Part shown: positions 8,293-15,406 of the stretch, piece by piece
How positions within the stretch are numbered: the stretch's first letter is position 1
How the letters are laid out: each line of letters starts with the position of its first letter
From: an uncultured Dorea sp.
GTDB lineage: Bacteria > Bacillota > Clostridia > Lachnospirales > Lachnospiraceae
Length of the DNA stretch: 19,158 nt
Assembly: GCA_910589275.1 (NCBI GenBank)
Contig: CAJUTH010000050.1
Location: 1-19,158, forward strand
Direction of reading: 5' to 3'
Program-made: the position numbers and the translations under genes
The notes under the pieces: generated by a model
Seen by the model: only the letters and a program-made list of their open reading frames with translations
What the model was told of the DNA's origin: nothing
The model's database searches: none

Positions 8293-9249
8293 ATGAAAAA
8301 AGTAGGAAAGAGCGTAGCTGCGGCACTGGTATTGATATTAATGTGGTGCATAGGATGGACGATACCTGCGTACGCCAGTGGAAATCCATCGGTGGCGTTG
8401 GAATCAGCGGGAATGGATGCGGCGGGTAAAACGTTATGGGTGAATTGTAATTTGGAGCGTATGGATACAGTGGCGAATGGAAAAGTGCGTATTACCTATG
8501 ACGGAAATAAGCTCAAGCTGCTTGAAAATCAGAAAGGCGGCGCCTTGTCCAATGGTATGTGCGAGGTAAATGACTGCCTGACAGGAAACAAAGAAGAGGG
8601 AGAAATCGTACTTGCATTCGCATCCTCCGAAGAACTGTCTGCAAAAGGATGTCTGGCAAATATGAAATTCTCTGTAGCCGATGCGGCGGCAGACGGTGAA
8701 GAGGTTAAGCTGAAGATCGCGGTAGAAAAAATGGCTGGGGAAAAAGGCGATACCCCTGCAGAGAAGAAAGACCTGACAGTTAAGATTAAGAAAAGCAATC
8801 CGGGAAATACCGGGGGAAGTCAGGGGGGAACCAGTATCGGCGGCGGAGACAGCAACAGCGGCCAAGGGGGGAATGCAGGCCCGTCAAGCATACAGGGCAA
8901 TAGTAATAGGAACAGTATCGGGAGCAGGAGAAACAGTACGGGCAGCGGCAGTCAGTCAGGAAGAGACGAAGGAAGCAGCACCTCCCGGAGCAGTATCGGA
9001 AGCAGCAATGCAGGGAAAAACGGAAACCAGAAAGATAGTTCAGCATCCGATGTATCAGGTGAAGATGGAATCTCAGAAACAGATCCTCAGTTAGAGAATG
9101 TATCTGACGGGCAGGTACCGCTGGCGGCAGTAGAAAGCGGCGCGTCGTACTGGTGGATTATACCACTGCTCGTTCTTGCAGCAATTATTGTGTTCCTTGT
9201 GTGGAAAAAGAGACAGAAAGATACGGAAAATACAGGTACAAATGAATAA
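8293..9249 (+). CDS. Membrane-anchored cohesin-like protein
   Basis: 318 residues, start chosen by GGGAGGAG about 9 nt upstream. It has a signal peptide (residues 1 to about 28, ending AYA). A beta-rich domain at about 31-165 has cohesin-like features: GKVRITYDGNKLKLLE, then GGALSNG, GEIVLAFASSEELSAKGCLANMKFSV and a final beta strand. A Gly/Ser/Asn/Gln low-complexity linker follows (about 169-280), then one transmembrane helix (about 286-305, YWWIIPLLVLAAIIVFLVW) and a short basic tail. There is no LPXTG motif, so anchoring is by the membrane helix. Placed 95 nt after a dockerin enzyme, its likely job is to hold that enzyme at the surface. The cohesin call rests on pattern similarity and context; the pairing is inference. 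Confidence 0.72.
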   Translation: MKKVGKSVAAALVLILMWCIGWTIPAYASGNPSVALESAGMDAAGKTLWVNCNLERMDTVANGKVRITYDGNKLKLLENQKGGALSNGMCEVNDCLTGNKEEGEIVLAFASSEELSAKGCLANMKFSVADAAADGEEVKLKIAVEKMAGEKGDTPAEKKDLTVKIKKSNPGNTGGSQGGTSIGGGDSNSGQGGNAGPSSIQGNSNRNSIGSRRNSTGSGSQSGRDEGSSTSRSSIGSSNAGKNGNQKDSSASDVSGEDGISETDPQLENVSDGQVPLAAVESGASYWWIIPLLVLAAIIVFLVWKKRQKDTENTGTNE

Positions 9250-9261
9250 GCAGCACAGCAG

Positions 9262-9291
9262 CCCGTTTACTGCGAAAAAAATACCGTTTAG
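9262..9291 (+). promoter_or_regulatory. Candidate LytTR operator (direct repeat, 21-bp phasing)
   Basis: CCCGTTTAC (9262-9270) and ACCGTTTAG (9283-9291) share CCGTTTA and start exactly 21 bp apart, two helical turns. This is the layout of LytTR/AgrA-type binding sites (9-bp repeats with 12-bp spacer). They end 9 nt upstream of the -35 of the promoter for the LytTR regulator, which suggests autoregulation. Confidence 0.5.
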
Positions 9292-9300
9292 GCAATCGGC

Positions 9301-9329
9301 TTGTGTTGGAAAGCCAAATTCTCTATAAT
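9301..9329 (+). promoter_or_regulatory. Promoter of the two-component operon
   Basis: TTGTGT (9301-9306) and a perfect TATAAT (9324-9329) are separated by 17 bp. The predicted transcript starts about 50 nt before the TTG start of the response regulator. The poor second half of the -35 fits an activator-dependent promoter. Confidence 0.7.
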
Positions 9330-9385
9330 ATATAGAAAAGCTTGAAATCTAACCGTATATTATGAGAGAAAGGCGGGGAGCCGCA

Positions 9386-10138
9386 TTGATTCGGATTGGA
9401 ATATGTGAAGACGAGCCGGTATTTTTGGAGCGTTTGAAAAAAATGGTATCTGCGATATTGGATAAATATCCGATGGCTTACAGCATAGAAGCATTTACAG
9501 ATGGGACGCCGCTGCTGGCCCGCGGAGCATTTGACATCCTGCTGCTTGATATTGAAATGCAGCCCTGTAATGGGATTGCGCTGGCAAGGAAGCTGCGGGA
9601 ACGGCATGAGGAAGGCAGGATCATCTTCATTACTGCGTATGAGCAATATGCGGTAGAAGCTTATGACGTACAGCCCTTCCACTATCTGTTAAAGCCGGTA
9701 GAAGAGCGCAGGCTGGAAGAGGTGCTGGCAAAGGCATATGACTCGCTAAAGAAAGAGGCGGAACAGGCAATTGCGGTCAGGCAGGGAGGGGCGGTACGGA
9801 GGATTCCGTTTCGGGATGTGCTGTATTTAGAGGTCCTTGACCGGAAGGTTTATCTGCACACGGGAAAAGAGGTTATCTCCTTTTACGGGAAATTAGGAGA
9901 CTTAGAGCATAACTTATTGAACATTAGCAGTCCTCCAATAAGTATACATTGCCGGACATATTTTTTTCGCTGCCACAGGAGTTATGTAGTGAATCTGTGC
10001 CATGTGTTAAGCTATGACAAGCGGGATGTGCGGCTGGATAACGGAGAGAGCATCCCATTATCGAAAAGGCGGCATCAGGTTTTCGGCAAGGCATTTTTGC
10101 GGTATCTCAAGGAAAGAGGGGATGTGTTTTGCGTATGA
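9386..10138 (+). CDS. LytTR-family response regulator
   Basis: 250 residues. An N-terminal receiver domain starts IRIGICEDE and has its phospho-acceptor in LLLDIE (Asp55); the usual FITAYEQYAVEAYDVQPFHYLLKP follows. A LytTR DNA-binding domain occupies about 135-243 (IPFRDVLYLEVLDRKVYLHT, then FRCHRSYVVNL). I choose TTG 9386 because GCGGGGAG ends 5 nt upstream and receiver domains normally begin at this point. The in-frame ATG at 9362 lacks a ribosome binding site but cannot be excluded. Its stop overlaps the start of the sensor kinase gene (ATGA), so the pair is translationally coupled. The phased repeat at 9262-9291 is its probable own operator. Other targets, perhaps the glycosidase locus upstream, are speculative. 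Confidence 0.92.
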   Translation: MIRIGICEDEPVFLERLKKMVSAILDKYPMAYSIEAFTDGTPLLARGAFDILLLDIEMQPCNGIALARKLRERHEEGRIIFITAYEQYAVEAYDVQPFHYLLKPVEERRLEEVLAKAYDSLKKEAEQAIAVRQGGAVRRIPFRDVLYLEVLDRKVYLHTGKEVISFYGKLGDLEHNLLNISSPPISIHCRTYFFRCHRSYVVNLCHVLSYDKRDVRLDNGESIPLSKRRHQVFGKAFLRYLKERGDVFCV

Positions 10139-11457
10139 TGATGGTTTGGACAATTGGATGGGGCTTTTTGGATACGTTTCTCAGATACCGTTTTCTGGAT
10201 AAAATGCTTGGCGCGGAGAGCCGCTATGGTTATATCTGGTTTTATTTGGGAAATTTCATATACGGACAGTTAAATGTGAGGTTTTCTCTTGCGGTTACGG
10301 TGGGGGGAAACCTTATTTATCTGTGCGGCTGTGCATTTTTGATTCATTTATTTTTGTTTCACGGGAGCGCGGTTAAAAAGGCGTTCTTCACTTTGTGGAT
10401 ATACTGCGGGGCAGATCTGGTGAATATGGGGCTTTTGATTTTGTTCCATGGGCTGGCGGTGGCAAAAGGACTGGGGGGATGCCCGGACCCGGTGATCCAT
10501 ATCCTTGGTATGGCAGCCTGCTTCGTGCAGTATCTGATGATGGAAATACTACAGCGGAAACTATATCTGCTGAAACGTGATTTTACAGACAGGAACGTGC
10601 TGTCTTTGATGTGTGTGATTTTGTTTATTTATTTGGCGGTTTCTCGGATCACGGCTTTATTTAGCGGAATCAGTGACTGGCCGGAGGGAACCGTGCTTAC
10701 CGCAGCGATCCCTTGCAGCCTGACTGCCTTTGGCGGCGCGGCGCTCCATGTGTATTTTCTTGTTAAACTGGAAGCGGGTCTGCAGGAGCGGCTGGCCGGG
10801 CAGCAGTATCAATTGATGGGACAGCATCTGGAAATGGTAAAAGCGCAGTATGCTAAGACAATGAAAATGCGTCATGATATCAAGAACCATGGACTGTGCC
10901 TTAGGCAGCTTTTGTCAGACGGAAAATTCAAGGAGGCTTCGGAGTATTTGGAGCAGTTATCTGTCCGGATGGAACAGGGGAAACCGGCGGTTCAGACAGG
11001 GTCGGTTTTTGCCGACGCTCTGTTGAATCCCAAGTATCATCAGGCGCGGGCACTTGGGATTGATATCCGGATTTCTATGACAGCGCCTAAGGAAGAGCAA
11101 GTGGATCCGGTGGATCTGTGCTGCCTGTTAGCAAATGCTTTGGATAACGCGGTGGAGGCCTGTGGGCGGAAAAATACAGGGGAGGAAGAAAAAGGGTGGA
11201 TCCGAATGAACGGCGGCGTAAAGGGGAATTACTGGGTGATGGAGATTCAAAATAGTATCTTTGCGCCAGTGATACGCCGAGAGGGGAAATACATATCTTC
11301 TAAGCGCGCTGGAATCTGTGGAATGGGACTTTCGAATATCAAAACGATTGTAGAACGATATGAGGGAGTGCTGGATATACAGTGCGATCCGCATTTTGTA
11401 TTAAGCGTTATGCTTCCTTTGCCGTCTGCGGCAAAAAAGAAACCGTCTGCTTCATAA
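10135..11457 (+). CDS. GHKL-family sensor histidine kinase (AgrC/HPK10-like)
   Basis: 440 residues. The N-terminal half carries about six hydrophobic membrane segments (for example FSLAVTVGGNLIYLCGCAFLIHLFLF and VLSLMCVILFIYLAVSRITALF). A cytoplasmic kinase follows with the H-box MRHDIKNH (His247), N-box LLANALDNAVEAC (around 331-343) and G-box GICGMGLSNIKTIVERY (from about 392). This is the AgrC-like arrangement that partners LytTR regulators. The ATG at 10135 overlaps the stop of the regulator gene; a TTG at 10129 is an alternative. No autoinducer-peptide gene or AgrB-like processing protease lies nearby, so the signal is unknown and may not be a peptide. Confidence 0.92.
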   Translation: MMMVWTIGWGFLDTFLRYRFLDKMLGAESRYGYIWFYLGNFIYGQLNVRFSLAVTVGGNLIYLCGCAFLIHLFLFHGSAVKKAFFTLWIYCGADLVNMGLLILFHGLAVAKGLGGCPDPVIHILGMAACFVQYLMMEILQRKLYLLKRDFTDRNVLSLMCVILFIYLAVSRITALFSGISDWPEGTVLTAAIPCSLTAFGGAALHVYFLVKLEAGLQERLAGQQYQLMGQHLEMVKAQYAKTMKMRHDIKNHGLCLRQLLSDGKFKEASEYLEQLSVRMEQGKPAVQTGSVFADALLNPKYHQARALGIDIRISMTAPKEEQVDPVDLCCLLANALDNAVEACGRKNTGEEEKGWIRMNGGVKGNYWVMEIQNSIFAPVIRREGKYISSKRAGICGMGLSNIKTIVERYEGVLDIQCDPHFVLSVMLPLPSAAKKKPSAS

Positions 11458-11579
11458 GGGTTAGGAGCGGAAGGACGCCTGCCGACAGTTATTTTGAGTG
11501 TACAGTAAGAAGCAGGGCTTTTGTATATTTAAGATATTGTATTGATTTTGCAATTGATAGAAAGCAGGAGGGATGTCAG

Positions 11580-12191
11580 ATGAAAATTTATGCAGGAGGT
11601 CAGGCGGGCCTTTTTCAGATCAGGGAAATGAATCCGGCCATGAACCAGCGGCAGATGGAGCAAGGCGCGGGGCCGCAGGCAGCAAGGCGCGGCGATACGG
11701 CGGTTATTTCCCCGGTCGGGAAAGCATCGGGGATGCTGGCGAACTTGATAAATCAGAAGGAATTGATCCAGATGAATAAAGATTCGTTAATCAAGCAGGC
11801 GCTGGATGAGGAAACGGGAGCAGTATCTTCTGGTTTTAAGGAGCAGCTGGAGGAATATGAAGAACAGTTAGAAGAACTTGACAGGCAGATTGCGTCAGAG
11901 ATGGCAAAACAGGAGGAGGATAAGCCGGAATCCGGGAATATATATCAAAATCCGCAGAAGACAGCCGGCGGCGCTTCCACAGAGGACAGCGCAGCGAAAC
12001 TGACTGAAATGGCGGTGGAACTGGATAAAGCGCAGACTTCTGAACAGATCCGCGCAAGGCGTGAAGGCGAGAAAAAGGTATGTGAATCGGAGATCAAACT
12101 GGGGTCTGAGGCGGCGAAACGAAAATTGGATGAGGTAAGGGAAAAAGAGCAGATGGCAGCGCAAATCGAGCCTTTCCTAAAGAAATTCTAG
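11580..12191 (+). CDS. Unknown coiled-coil protein
   Basis: 203 residues, start chosen by AGGAGG 8-9 nt upstream. I cannot name a family. The N-terminal 45 residues are Gln/Gly/Met-rich and end in DTAVISPVGKASGM. A Glu/Lys/Leu-rich coiled coil follows (about 84-115, FKEQLEEYEEQLEELDRQI), then a polar linker and a second charged helix (about 140-200). There is no signal peptide or membrane segment, so it is probably cytoplasmic. It starts 122 nt after the sensor kinase on the same strand. The gap holds no clear terminator, so read-through from the two-component operon is possible, but no functional link is shown. Confidence 0.75.
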   Translation: MKIYAGGQAGLFQIREMNPAMNQRQMEQGAGPQAARRGDTAVISPVGKASGMLANLINQKELIQMNKDSLIKQALDEETGAVSSGFKEQLEEYEEQLEELDRQIASEMAKQEEDKPESGNIYQNPQKTAGGASTEDSAAKLTEMAVELDKAQTSEQIRARREGEKKVCESEIKLGSEAAKRKLDEVREKEQMAAQIEPFLKKF

Positions 12192-12246
12192 TACTCCATT
12201 AGGAAACCGTCCTAAGAACATTTATTTGCGGAGTTTTCGTTAAGGC

Positions 12247-12275
12247 TTTACACTTCAATCATCAATTGGTATAAT
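12247..12275 (+). promoter_or_regulatory. Near-consensus sigma-A promoter
   Basis: TTTACA (12247-12252) and TATAAT (12270-12275) have a 17-bp spacer, with TGG directly before the -10 as an extended -10. It is one of the two strongest promoters in the window and drives the 49-codon gene and downstream hairpin. A weak 6-bp hairpin (TTAGGA/TCCTAA, 12199-12215) separates it from the preceding gene. Confidence 0.85.
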
Positions 12276-12320
12276 GAAAATACCTAGTAAACGGCACTTA
12301 TAAAGAGGTGGTGAGAATAT

Positions 12321-12470
12321 ATGGGTATGAGTGATCAGCAATTTGAAGTTTATAATGCATTAATAACATTTGTTGATGAATTAATTGATAGGGAAACAGA
12401 CGAAAAGGAAAAAGAAAAACTGAAAATACGCAAGAAAAATATACTTGCAAACAACAAAGAAATAAATTAA
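12321..12470 (+). CDS. Small highly charged 49-aa protein, unknown
   Basis: An ATG with AAAGAGGTGGTGAG at 12302-12314 opens a 49-codon frame: MGMSDQQFEVYNALITFVDELIDRE, then a Lys/Glu-rich second half ending NNKEIN. The predicted product is an amphipathic acidic helix followed by a basic helix. There is no signal peptide and no family I recognise. The near-consensus promoter about 45 nt upstream and the good ribosome binding site argue that it is expressed. It ends 20 nt before the large hairpin at 12491-12560. It could be a small regulatory protein; the transcript could also matter as an RNA. Confidence 0.65.
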   Translation: MGMSDQQFEVYNALITFVDELIDRETDEKEKEKLKIRKKNILANNKEIN

Positions 12471-12490
12471 ACAATCAGTCACAAATACTT

Positions 12491-12560
12491 AGCGCTCCGC
12501 TCTCAAAGTTCCTGTGCAGATAGACCGAACTATTTGCAGGAGCTTTGGGAGCGGAGCGTT
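12491..12560 (+). ncRNA. 31-bp RNA hairpin (terminator-like or structured RNA)
   Basis: Outer stem 12491-12514 pairs with 12537-12560 (24 bp) and inner stem 12517-12523 pairs with 12530-12536 (7 bp), with a 2-nt bulge (TG at 12515-12516) and a 6-nt loop. The four non-Watson-Crick positions (19/34, 09/42, 03/48 and 12492/12559) are all G-U in the plus-strand RNA; the minus strand would have A-C mismatches there. No T-run follows, so it is not a classical terminator. It lies 20 nt after the small gene and 40 nt from the end of the opposing SorC gene. Confidence 0.6.
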
Positions 12561-12599
12561 AACACGTCATTGCATGAATTTTTGAGTAAAGCGCAAAGA

Positions 12600-13562
12600 T
12601 TATATGAGTTCTAGTACCTTCTCCGCAGTTTGTACGTCCGTGATCAGCACATGCAGATAATGCCCATTCAGCGCCCCCAGGATGGAGCGTACTTTTTTCT
12701 CGCCGCCGCCGATTCCGATTACGCGCTTGTGGTTCGGCAGATCACGGATATCAATGGAAACAATACGGTTTTTCAGCGTAGTTTCACACAAATTTCCATG
12801 GATGTCAAAAAAATTGCCGCAGATATCCCCCGCCGCCTGCGCGTCCACCAGTTCATTGATCATCGGTGTGTCAAAAGGATAGTCTGATAAATGATCCGCG
12901 TCCCTTACAGGCGCCTCTCCAATCCCTACCAACGTAACGTCCAGATCATGGGAGTCCAAAAGAATAGAGGAAATGGTCGGTTCCCGCTTGATTGCGGTAC
13001 AGAGTTCCTCGCTCTGGCACATAAAAGGCGCGGTCAGGATATTTGCCCGCCCATTATATTTGTCAATAATATGCTGCGCCAGAATATTCGGCTGAAAATC
13101 TACGCTTTGGGAAGAGCCGCCCACCAGAGTATAGACCAGCAGGTCTTTGATGGTTTTGTCGGGAGACAGGGATTCGATCATACTGTTCAAGGTCCGGCCC
13201 CAAGTGAGCCCGATCTTCATATTGCTGTGGAGAAGCTGTTCAAAATAAGCGGCGGCCTCAGAGGCAATCTTCTTTGTAACACTGTCAGCGTTTGCATTCG
13301 GACAATCCACCAGCTTGATATCTTCCAGCCCAAACTGTTGGCGTAAGCGTTCTTCTAACTGAAGCGTCTTCATGGCACCCCGGATATCCACGATCTCAAA
13401 TTTGATCATGCCCTCGGCTTTTGCTTCATCCAAAAGCCGTCCTAAGGTAACACGGGAAATGTTAAGTCTTTTGGCAATTTCCGTCTGCGTATATCCCTGT
13501 TCATATAAATAATATAACGCCTTTAATTTCAGATAATACCTGTGTTCCTGTGATATTGACAT
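12600..13562 (-). CDS. SorC/DeoR-family sugar-binding transcriptional regulator
   Basis: 320 residues on the minus strand, the normal SorC-family length. The N-terminal helix-turn-helix is at about 15-50 (LYEQGYTQTEIAKRLNISRVTLGRLLDEA). The rest is the phosphosugar-sensing domain, with family patterns such as KIGLTWGRTLNSMIESL and VIGIGGGEKKVRSILGAL. Such proteins repress or activate sugar-use operons and are released by a sugar phosphate. AAAGGAG lies 6 nt upstream of its start, and a near-consensus promoter is at 13661-13689. Normally a transporter or sugar-kinase operon is adjacent; here the left neighbour is an unrelated small gene and the upstream side is the restriction-modification island. 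Its target is not in the window. Confidence 0.92.
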   Translation of the reverse strand: MSISQEHRYYLKLKALYYLYEQGYTQTEIAKRLNISRVTLGRLLDEAKAEGMIKFEIVDIRGAMKTLQLEERLRQQFGLEDIKLVDCPNANADSVTKKIASEAAAYFEQLLHSNMKIGLTWGRTLNSMIESLSPDKTIKDLLVYTLVGGSSQSVDFQPNILAQHIIDKYNGRANILTAPFMCQSEELCTAIKREPTISSILLDSHDLDVTLVGIGEAPVRDADHLSDYPFDTPMINELVDAQAAGDICGNFFDIHGNLCETTLKNRIVSIDIRDLPNHKRVIGIGGGEKKVRSILGALNGHYLHVLITDVQTAEKVLELI

Positions 13563-13660
13563 GACAGTCTCCTTTACCCCGTACGCTTATAGAACTCATT
13601 CCTTTGTTTCATTGATACCTGCCGGATTAACGCCCAAAGCGGTAAGAATTGCTTTTTTTC

Positions 13661-13689
13661 ATTATAGCAACAAGTAAATTTCATGTAAA
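13661..13689 (-). promoter_or_regulatory. Promoter of the SorC-family regulator
   Basis: Read on the minus strand: TTTACA (13689-13684), 17-bp spacer, TGC then TATAAT (13666-13661), a near-consensus extended -10 promoter. It predicts a leader of roughly 90 nt before the start codon. Confidence 0.85.
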
Positions 13690-13705
13690 GTGTTTATTCC
13701 CATGA

Positions 13706-13786
13706 AGCAGCGATATGGATGTACTGGTAAGGATTTGTATGGCTCTTGGCTGCGAAACGGAAGACATAGTGGAAATTGAAAGGTAA
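13706..13786 (+). pseudogene. C-terminal tail of an XRE/Cro-type regulator
   Basis: An open frame of 26 codons after a TGA encodes SSDMDVLVRICMALGCETEDIVEIER. This matches the typical end of small XRE-family regulators (DVLxRICxALxCxxxDIxEI). No helix-turn-helix-encoding sequence precedes it, so only the tail remains. An XRE gene directly before hsdM is a common arrangement. The tail lies at the point where the SorC promoter region meets the island and ends 16 nt before hsdM. Confidence 0.7.
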
Positions 13787-13802
13787 TCATGGAGGGATTA
13801 AG

Positions 13803-15401
13803 ATGGCGGAACAGGAAAACAGCAAGGACTTGATCCGTGTGCTGTGGAGCGGCGCGGATATCCTGCGTTCCAAAATGGATGCAAATGAGTATAAGGATTA
13901 TCTGCTGGGTATCATATTTTACAAATACTTGTCAGACTCTTTTCTGATCAAGACGTATGATTTGATATATGACGAAAAGCCGGAAAATTTAAAGGCGGCG
14001 CTTGAGGCATACAGGGAGGCGCTTGGCGATGAGAGTGCGGAAGAACTGAAAGACCAAGTCAGGGAGGAATGCCATTATGTCATTGAGCCGGATCTGACCT
14101 ATACCTGTTTTGCGGATGCGGCAAGGAATAACGCTTTCAGTCGAGAGAAGCTTCAGAAAGCCTTTAACAACATTGAGCAGAGCGATCCATTGTTTGCGGA
14201 TTTGTTTACCGATATTGACCTGTATTCCAATCGTCTTGGAACGGGTGATCAGAAACAGAGCGATACTATATCAAGTCTGATCAGGGAAATTGACAGGGCT
14301 GATCTATTGAATACGGATTCGGACGTTCTTGGAAACGCTTATGAATATTTAATCGGACAGTTTGCCTCTGAAACAGGCAAGAAGGCGGGGGAATTTTATA
14401 CGCCTCAGGCGGTGTCAAAAATCTTGACAAGGATTGCGATTGCGGGACAGGAGAAAAAAAGAGGACTGTCGGTGTATGATCCCTGCATGGGTTCCGGCTC
14501 CCTTCTGCTGAATGCAAAGAAATACGCTGCCGAGCCGGGCTATATTAAATATTATGGGCAGGAACTAATGACGTCTACCTATAACCTTGCAAGAATGAAT
14601 ATGTTTCTACATGGCATTGTGCCGGAAAACCAGAAGCTCCGCAACGGCGATACCCTTGACGGGGATTGGCCTGCGGATGAGGAAACCGATTTTAACATGG
14701 TGCTTATGAATCCGCCGTACTCGGCAAAATGGAGCGCCGCTGCTGGATTTCTTCAGGATGAAAGGTTCAGCGATTACGGCGTGTTAGCGCCAAAGTCGAA
14801 AGCCGATTATGCGTTTCTGCTGCATGGCCTATACCACTTGAAAAGCAGTGGAACGATGGCAATCGTACTGCCTCACGGGGTTTTGTTCCGAGGTGCGGCG
14901 GAAGGGAAGATAAGGGAAAAATTGCTCCGCTCCGGAAATATTTATGCGGTGATTGGGCTTCCGGCAAATTTATTCTACAACACGTCCATTCCCACCTGTA
15001 TCATCGTGCTGAAAAAACACAGAGACGGACGGGATGTATTGTTTATAGATGCATCGCGGAAATTTGAAAAAGGGAAAAAGCAGAATGCAATGACGGACGG
15101 GCATATTGATTCTGTCATAGAATTGTACAACAGGCGGGAAACCGTGGAAAAAGAGTCGTTCCTTGCGGAATTTGCGGATATTGAAAAGAATGACTTCAAT
15201 TTGAACATTCCCAGATATGTGGACAACTTTGAGAAAGAGGAAGAAGTAGACCTGAATGCTCTTCTGAATGAAATGAAGCAGACGGAGGAGGAAATTGGCC
15301 GGATTCAGGGGGAATTTGTATCCCTGATGAAAGATTTGACTTCTTCTGATGAAAGCATCAATCAAACGCTTAATGATTTGATTAGGATGATTGAGGGGTG
15401 A
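13803..15401 (+). CDS. hsdM: Type I restriction-modification system methyltransferase subunit
   Basis: 532 residues from ATG 13803 with GGAGGGAT 4 nt upstream; the longer in-frame TTG start at 13776 overlaps the XRE tail and is rejected. It has the N-terminal HsdM helical domain (LWSGADILRSKMDANEYKDYLLGIIFYKYLSD). The adenine-methylase core has the AdoMet motif DPCMGSGSLLLNA (from residue 226) and the catalytic motif NPPY (from residue 303), with GEFYTPQAVSKIL before them. The C-terminus has a helical segment expected to contact HsdS. It methylates adenine N6 as HsdM2-HsdS, with specificity from HsdS. The stop overlaps the start region of hsdS. It looks intact. No hsdR lies in the window. Confidence 0.96.
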   Translation: MAEQENSKDLIRVLWSGADILRSKMDANEYKDYLLGIIFYKYLSDSFLIKTYDLIYDEKPENLKAALEAYREALGDESAEELKDQVREECHYVIEPDLTYTCFADAARNNAFSREKLQKAFNNIEQSDPLFADLFTDIDLYSNRLGTGDQKQSDTISSLIREIDRADLLNTDSDVLGNAYEYLIGQFASETGKKAGEFYTPQAVSKILTRIAIAGQEKKRGLSVYDPCMGSGSLLLNAKKYAAEPGYIKYYGQELMTSTYNLARMNMFLHGIVPENQKLRNGDTLDGDWPADEETDFNMVLMNPPYSAKWSAAAGFLQDERFSDYGVLAPKSKADYAFLLHGLYHLKSSGTMAIVLPHGVLFRGAAEGKIREKLLRSGNIYAVIGLPANLFYNTSIPTCIIVLKKHRDGRDVLFIDASRKFEKGKKQNAMTDGHIDSVIELYNRRETVEKESFLAEFADIEKNDFNLNIPRYVDNFEKEEEVDLNALLNEMKQTEEEIGRIQGEFVSLMKDLTSSDESINQTLNDLIRMIEG

Positions 15402-15406
15402 TGGAT

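Noticed and set aside
11485..11510. Two ACAGT-type half-sites (ACAGTTATT, ACAGTAAGA) as a second LytTR operator
   Set aside because: Their starts are 17 bp apart, not near two helical turns, and no clear promoter lies downstream.
12891..13346. 151-aa open frame on the plus strand
   Set aside because: It lies opposite the well-supported SorC-family gene, has no ribosome binding site and no recognisable domain; it is a shadow frame.
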